NCBI GenBank assembly: GCA_027067975.1 | Contig: JAMOUS010000204.1 | Span: 1-32,707, forward strand | DNA from: Bacteroidales bacterium | GTDB taxonomy: Bacteria > Bacteroidota > Bacteroidia > Bacteroidales > VadinHA17 | Direction: 5' to 3' | Length of the DNA: 32,707 bases | Translations under genes and position numbers: made by a program | Shown here: one piece after another, positions 27,570 to 32,707 of the stretch | Layout of the letters: every line of letters begins with the position of its first letter | Numbering within the stretch: the first letter of the stretch is position 1 | Notes under the pieces: generated by a model | What the model was told of the DNA's origin: nothing | What the model saw: only the letters and a program-made list of their open reading frames with translations | Database searches by the model: none

Positions 27570-29297
27570 ATGAAAAGAGTACGTGCCGGAAAGATACGCA
27601 AGACCACGCTCGGGGCGGCACTGGTGGCGCTCCTGTTGCTGGTGTATGCCTTCAATGAGAGTCAGAATTTCAAGCTGGCCAAGAATATTGAGATCTTCAG
27701 TAACATTGTCAGGGAGTTGAACCTTTATTATGTGGATGAGATCAAGCCGGACACACTGATCCCGGCCGGGATCGATGCGATGCTTAAAACGCTTGATCCC
27801 TATACCGTCTATATCCCCGAGTCGAAGATGGCTGATTTCAAGTTTATGACGACCGGCCAGTATGGCGGGATCGGTTCCTTGATCCGAAAGAGCGGAGATT
27901 ATGCGATCATTGCCGAAGTGTATAAAGGATTTCCGGCCGATGTGGCCGGCCTGAAGGCGGGGGACAAGATTCTGGCCGTCGACGGGAAATCGATCAAGGG
28001 GCTTCCGCTCGATAAAGTGAGCAGCATGTTGAAAGGGGTGCCCAACACGGAGGTGGTGCTGACCATCCAGCGTCCCGGCGTGGAGAGAACCATGCAGGTG
28101 AAGATCATCCGGAAGAAAGTGAGCATCCCCGCAGTGCCCTATTACGGGATGCTCAATGATCATACCGGTTATATCAGACTGAGCAATTTCACTTCCGGGG
28201 CTTACAAAGAGGTGAAAACGGCCCTTGCCGACCTGAAAAAAAACCACGGGATGGAGTCACTGGTGCTGGACCTGCGGGGAAACCCCGGCGGACTGCTCAT
28301 CCAGGCGATCCAGATTGTCAACCTTTTTGTGGAGAAGGGTGAGACCATCGTCAGTACGCGGGGGAAAGTCCGGGATTTCGATCAGGTGTACAAGGCTCCG
28401 GCACAACCCGAAGAACCGAACCTGCCGCTGGTCGTGCTGGTCAACAACAGCTCTGCCTCTGCCTCGGAGATCGTGTCAGGCGCCATCCAGGACCTCGACC
28501 GCGGCGTGATCATCGGGAAACGCACCTTCGGGAAGGGTCTGGTACAGACCACCCGTCCGGTGGGTTACGGCGGCCAGCTCAAGGTCACCTCGGCAAAGTA
28601 TTATATCCCGAGCGGACGGTGCATTCAGGCCCTCGACTATTCGCATCGCAACCCCGACGGAAGTGTGGGCCATATTCCGGATTCCCTCATCTCTGCTTTC
28701 AAGACCAAGAACGGACGTACCGTATATGACGGAGGGGGTATCGATCCTGATATAGAAGTGGATCAGCCCACCCTCAGCCCGATCACCCTCAATCTCTATA
28801 TGCGGAATTACATCTTTGACTACGCCACTCTTTTTGCCCAAAAGCATGATTCGATCCCACCGCCGGATAAATTCACCATCACCCGGGAGGTCCTTGATGA
28901 TTTTCACAGGTTCATCAAGGAGAAAAATTTTAATTATAATACCGAATCGGAAGCAATGCTGGACGAATTGATCAAAACAGCCCAAAAAGAGGATTATTAC
29001 GAGCGTGCTTCCAAGGAGTTTGAGGCGTTGAAAAAAAGTTTGTCACACAATATCGACGAAGATTTTTACCGTCACAAGGATGAGATCTCCCAGTTGCTCA
29101 AGCAGGAGATCGTAGGGAGGTACTACTACCAGGCCGGCCGTATCGAAAGTTCGCTTGATCAGGACAGTGTGGTGCTGAAAGCCGAAGAGGTTCTTTCCGA
29201 CCCTGCTGAGTATGCTGCCATTCTCAACGGAGAGGCGGGGAAACACCGTCGGGAAGCCCCTGCAAAGAAAGGAGCGGTTGCCCTTCGTCAGGATTGA
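27570..29297 (+). CDS. S41-family C-terminal processing peptidase with PDZ domain
   Basis: YGGIGSLIRKSGDYAIIAEVYKGFPADVAGLKAGDKILAVDGKSI (PDZ), LVLDLRGNPGGLL, VLVNNSSASASEIVSGAIQDLDRGVIIGKRTFGKGLVQT (Ser/Lys dyad). Confidence 0.95.
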   Translation: MKRVRAGKIRKTTLGAALVALLLLVYAFNESQNFKLAKNIEIFSNIVRELNLYYVDEIKPDTLIPAGIDAMLKTLDPYTVYIPESKMADFKFMTTGQYGGIGSLIRKSGDYAIIAEVYKGFPADVAGLKAGDKILAVDGKSIKGLPLDKVSSMLKGVPNTEVVLTIQRPGVERTMQVKIIRKKVSIPAVPYYGMLNDHTGYIRLSNFTSGAYKEVKTALADLKKNHGMESLVLDLRGNPGGLLIQAIQIVNLFVEKGETIVSTRGKVRDFDQVYKAPAQPEEPNLPLVVLVNNSSASASEIVSGAIQDLDRGVIIGKRTFGKGLVQTTRPVGYGGQLKVTSAKYYIPSGRCIQALDYSHRNPDGSVGHIPDSLISAFKTKNGRTVYDGGGIDPDIEVDQPTLSPITLNLYMRNYIFDYATLFAQKHDSIPPPDKFTITREVLDDFHRFIKEKNFNYNTESEAMLDELIKTAQKEDYYERASKEFEALKKSLSHNIDEDFYRHKDEISQLLKQEIVGRYYYQAGRIESSLDQDSVVLKAEEVLSDPAEYAAILNGEAGKHRREAPAKKGAVALRQD

Positions 29298-30541
29298 GCG
29301 AACAGTCTTTTGATGTGTCTTTCAATGAGGTTTTCCCGCACCTGCCGGGAGATGATCTCTTCCTGTGTGTCGAGCATGCGGAGATAGTCGTCGCCCATTT
29401 CGGCGGCGATCTTGTAGGCTACATGCATCAGCTGACGGAGGTGGGGATTGAACTGAGGGTTTTCGGGATCGTGTCGTAACGAAGCGGCGATCTTTTGTTC
29501 GTTGTAAGAGGCAAATTCTGCAGCGGTAGGAAGTGAGCGGGTGTTGATATCGATCACTTCGGCATAGGGGGCGGTGAGTTCTTCACGCCTCTTCAAGGCT
29601 TCGGCGTAAATATGTTTCACCATTTCCGTGGCTGTGCCGCCGGCAAGGGCCAATCCGATAAGCTCTTCGAGCCAGGTGGTCCCGGCGGTTTTCACATGGA
29701 TCCCTTGCTCATATTTCCGGATCAAACGCCCCATCACCGGATAGATGGAAAACTTGTCGCTGCCGGAATGGATGCTGAGCTTGAGAGAATCCGGCAGTCC
29801 GAAACCGGCCCGGGCATGGCTCAGCACGATGAGATCCTGTTCGAATTCCTCCTCGAACTTCTTCAGGTCCCCTACATAGTCGACCCCCTTATTGAAACGG
29901 CCTGAAAAGCGGGGCGCAATGGTCTGTACAGGGATGTTCTTTTCCGCCAGCAGCTTCAGGATGAAATAGAGGTCGGCAGGTGACTGGGGTTGGTCCACCT
30001 CGTCCATAGAGACTTCTATGACGATCTCTTCCGCGTTGCGGTGGCGAGAGATATGGTCGTAGATCTTTTCCGCTTCGTTGATGGCGTGGAGGTACTGCTT
30101 TGCGAACCGCCGCAGATATTTTTCGTCGGCCGGGACGGGACGGTCCATGCCCGGGAGATGGATCACCCCCCCGGGAGTCGCATTGTCGGCCACAAAAGCT
30201 TCCGCCTCTTCAGGGGTGACAGGCTTGCCGATGGCCGAGGCTACGTCCATTGTGAAAAAATCGCAGTGTGGCAGGAATCCCTCCACATTGGAGAGGTTGA
30301 TGTGGTCAGCGTCGACGAAATAGGGATTGTTCCAGCCTAAGGCCCTTACCGCTTCATCTGCTTCACGGCGTGTATCGGCCGGTGTGGTGCCGATGGTGGT
30401 GTGCTCCCGGTGCGACTTGTTCCACACCGGAATGAGTTCAATACCAAGGGATCCGGCATCCATGATCGCCTGTAGCTGGGCTTTTCCCTGGCGACCGAAA
30501 CGATCGCCCGTGCCGAACGAATATTTCCCCAATTTTTTCAT
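29288..30541 (-). CDS. Tagaturonate epimerase (UxaE)-like protein
   Basis: KYSFGTGDRFGRQGKAQLQAIMDAG, GIELIPVWNKSHREHTTIGTTP, PYFVDADHINLSNVEGF, SIHSGSDKFSIYPVMGRLIRKY; family assigned from recognition only. Confidence 0.7.
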   Translation of the reverse strand: MKKLGKYSFGTGDRFGRQGKAQLQAIMDAGSLGIELIPVWNKSHREHTTIGTTPADTRREADEAVRALGWNNPYFVDADHINLSNVEGFLPHCDFFTMDVASAIGKPVTPEEAEAFVADNATPGGVIHLPGMDRPVPADEKYLRRFAKQYLHAINEAEKIYDHISRHRNAEEIVIEVSMDEVDQPQSPADLYFILKLLAEKNIPVQTIAPRFSGRFNKGVDYVGDLKKFEEEFEQDLIVLSHARAGFGLPDSLKLSIHSGSDKFSIYPVMGRLIRKYEQGIHVKTAGTTWLEELIGLALAGGTATEMVKHIYAEALKRREELTAPYAEVIDINTRSLPTAAEFASYNEQKIAASLRHDPENPQFNPHLRQLMHVAYKIAAEMGDDYLRMLDTQEEIISRQVRENLIERHIKRLFAQS

Positions 30542-30634
30542 TTTTCTCTTGGTTTCTTTTCTGTCCCCGGTCTATCTTTAAGGTGATACAAAATAAAGCA
30601 TTATCTTTCAAATCCACCGGGGGAAGAGAATATC

Positions 30635-32707
30635 ATGATACGAAAGAATTACCTTGTTTTGGGCATTCTTGTCCTTTTGTTCGTTTCTTCCTGTCGGGAC
30701 GGGAAGAAAGGGACCTTTGAGATCGGTGAAGAGGATTTTCTTCTGAACGGCAAAACTTATGTGGTCCGGTCGGGGGAGATGCATTTCATGCGGATCCCGC
30801 AAGCATATTGGGAGCACCGTTTGAAGATGGCGAAGGCGATGGGGCTCAACACGGTATGTGCCTACATGTTCTGGAACGCGCATGAGGAGCGGCCGGGCGA
30901 GTTCAATTTTTCCGGCCGGCGGGATGTGGCAAAGTTTTGCCGTCTGGCGCAGAAGGAAGGGCTTTATGTGATCCTGCGACCCGGACCCTATTCCTGTGCC
31001 GAGTGGGAGTTCGGCGGATTTCCATGGTGGTTGCTGAAGAAAAAAGATCTGAAGCTTCGTACGCGGGACAGTTTTTATATGGCCCATGTACGGGAATACC
31101 TCCGTCAGGTAGGGGAACAGTTGGCCCCTCTCCAGATCACGCGAGGCGGTCCGATCATCATGGTGCAGGTGGAGAACGAATACGGCAGCTACGGGAGCGA
31201 TACGGTATATATGGGCATGCTGCGGGATATCCTGAAGGAGGCCGGTTTTGAAGTGCCCCTGTTTGCGTGCGATGGTCCTTCCCAAATGGTCAATGACAAG
31301 CGGAGCGATCTGTTCAGTGTGGTCAACTTCGGCGGCAATCCGGAAGGGGCATTTAAGGCGTTGTGGAGGCTGCAACCCACCGGACCGTTGATGTGCGGCG
31401 AATATTATCCGGGTTGGTTCGACTCCTGGGGCAAGCCCCACCATACCGGTCCGACAGCTCCCATCATCCACGACCTGAAGTGGATGCTCGATCACCGGGC
31501 TTCGTTCAGCATTTACATGGTGCATGGCGGTACCTCTTTCGGTCTCTGGTCGGGAGCCAACTGTCCACCCTTCTCGCCCCAGACCTCGAGCTACGACTAT
31601 GATGCCCCCATCAGTGAGGCAGGATGGGAGACTGAAAAATTCGATGCCATCCGGGAATTGTTCGCGAAATACCTGCAAGAAGGGGAAACGCTGCCGGATC
31701 CTCCCGCTCCCAATCCGGTGATCACCATTCCGCAGTTTTCCGTTACAGAGATGGCGCCTGTCATGGAGAACCTCCCCGAAGGGATCCCCGACGAACGGCC
31801 CCGGAACATGGAGGAGTACGACCAGGGATATGGTTTTATCGTGTACCGGACCGACCTGCCGCCTTCGCAGGAGCCGAAGAAAATATGGATCGACGAGGTG
31901 CATGATTATGCTGTGGTGATGCTCGATGGCAAGCGGATTGCCACGATCGACAGGAGGAAGACCAACAACATCGCCACACTCCCGCCCCATAACAGTAATG
32001 CCCGTCTGGACATTTTCGTCGAAGCCATGGGAAGGGTCAATTATGGCGGATACATCCATGACCGCAAGGGGATCACCCACGGAGTGTATTACATTGATGA
32101 AGAAGAGAATAGGGTAGAGATCACCGGTTGGACGGTCTTCCCCTGTCCGCTGAGCAGTGATGCGGCACCTTCGGGCCTGCATTACGGCGAGGTGACGTCT
32201 GCCGAGGGGCCTGCTTATTACCGTGCCACCTTCACCCTGGAGGAGGTGGGGGATGTCTTTCTCGACATGCGCAAGTGGGGTAAAGGGATCGTCTGGGTCA
32301 ACGGTCATGGATTGGGTCGTTTTTGGAACATCGGTCCCACTCAGACGATGTACCTTCCGGGTCCGTGGCTGAAAAAAGGGGAGAACGAGGTGATCATCCT
32401 CGATGTGAACGGTCCTGCGGAGCCGGTGTTGCAGGGGTTGGACAAACCCGTCCTGGATGAGCTGCATGTGCCGCAGGCGATCCGGCACCATATGCCTGAG
32501 CAGCATCCGGACCTAAGCGGGAGGAAGCCGGTGGCCGCCGGCACCTTTCCTCCCGGCAAGGATTGGAAGAAGGTAGCCTTCCGGCCGGTGACGGCAAGGT
32601 ATTTTGCCCTCGAAGCGCTCAGCTCGCAGAGGGACGATCCTTTCACCACCGTGGCGGAGATCTATCTTCTCGATCCTTCTGGGAAAAAACTTCCGCGTGA
32701 GGGGTGG
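30635..32707 (+). CDS. Glycoside hydrolase family 35 beta-galactosidase lipoprotein, C-terminus beyond the window
   Basis: Open for 691 codons to the window edge; lipobox LFVSSCRDG; VRSGEMHFMRIPQAYWEHRLKMAKAMGLNTVCAYMFWNAHEERPGEFNFSG, ILRPGPYSCAEWEFGGFPWWLL, VQVENEYGSYG, CGEYYPGWFDSWG, VNGHGLGRFWNIGPTQTMYLPG. Not in the ORF track because no stop occurs in the window. Confidence 0.96.
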   Translation, partial: MIRKNYLVLGILVLLFVSSCRDGKKGTFEIGEEDFLLNGKTYVVRSGEMHFMRIPQAYWEHRLKMAKAMGLNTVCAYMFWNAHEERPGEFNFSGRRDVAKFCRLAQKEGLYVILRPGPYSCAEWEFGGFPWWLLKKKDLKLRTRDSFYMAHVREYLRQVGEQLAPLQITRGGPIIMVQVENEYGSYGSDTVYMGMLRDILKEAGFEVPLFACDGPSQMVNDKRSDLFSVVNFGGNPEGAFKALWRLQPTGPLMCGEYYPGWFDSWGKPHHTGPTAPIIHDLKWMLDHRASFSIYMVHGGTSFGLWSGANCPPFSPQTSSYDYDAPISEAGWETEKFDAIRELFAKYLQEGETLPDPPAPNPVITIPQFSVTEMAPVMENLPEGIPDERPRNMEEYDQGYGFIVYRTDLPPSQEPKKIWIDEVHDYAVVMLDGKRIATIDRRKTNNIATLPPHNSNARLDIFVEAMGRVNYGGYIHDRKGITHGVYYIDEEENRVEITGWTVFPCPLSSDAAPSGLHYGEVTSAEGPAYYRATFTLEEVGDVFLDMRKWGKGIVWVNGHGLGRFWNIGPTQTMYLPGPWLKKGENEVIILDVNGPAEPVLQGLDKPVLDELHVPQAIRHHMPEQHPDLSGRKPVAAGTFPPGKDWKKVAFRPVTARYFALEALSSQRDDPFTTVAEIYLLDPSGKKLPREGW

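Noticed and set aside
30608-32506. 632-aa minus-strand ORF
   Set aside because: Fully antisense to the GH35 gene, which has clear catalytic motifs; the minus translation has no recognisable domain and follows from few TTA/CTA/TCA codons in the sense gene.
1-32707. CRISPR arrays, tRNA/rRNA genes, transposases, integrases, phage genes
   Set aside because: None recognised by reading the sequence and the ORF translations; no regular repeat-spacer pattern seen.

Overview
The window looks like a Bacteroidota (Bacteroidales-like) chromosomal segment. Evidence: SusC/SusD pair, TAnnTTTG -7 promoter motifs, and DUF4271-hemD-rnpA-yidD-S41 synteny. It is densely coding. Left part is housekeeping: adenine deaminase (5'-truncated), uvrC, small hypothetical, ArsR-type regulator, queD, polA, nfo. 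Centre is a glycan-utilisation-type locus: truncated ECF sigma ORF, STN-containing SusC, SusD, PKD lipoprotein, endoglycoceramidase-like GH5 lipoprotein, small secreted protein, membrane-anchored GH1, M48 lipoprotein. Then a minus-strand TonB receptor/DUF4249 pair. Right part: a PPi-type phosphofructokinase, dtd, mazG-like, deoC, DUF4271, hemD, rnpA, yidD, S41 protease, a minus-strand tagaturonate-epimerase-like gene, and a GH35 beta-galactosidase running off the right edge (absent from the ORF track). Most notable observations: (1) an apparent in-frame deletion chimera joining an ECF sigma region 2 to the extreme C-terminal (DUF4974-like) tail of a FecR anti-sigma factor, directly upstream of an STN-bearing SusC; (2) two parS-like 16-mers between ade and uvrC; (3) an endoglycoceramidase-like GH5 plus GH1 in a SusCD locus, suggesting a glycosphingolipid or steryl/lipid-glycoside target; (4) a pfk terminator hairpin whose 8-nt loop is exactly a Bacteroidota -7 promoter element; (5) an inverted repeat over the promoter and start of the ArsR-type gene. 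All functional calls come from reading sequence motifs; no database search was run.
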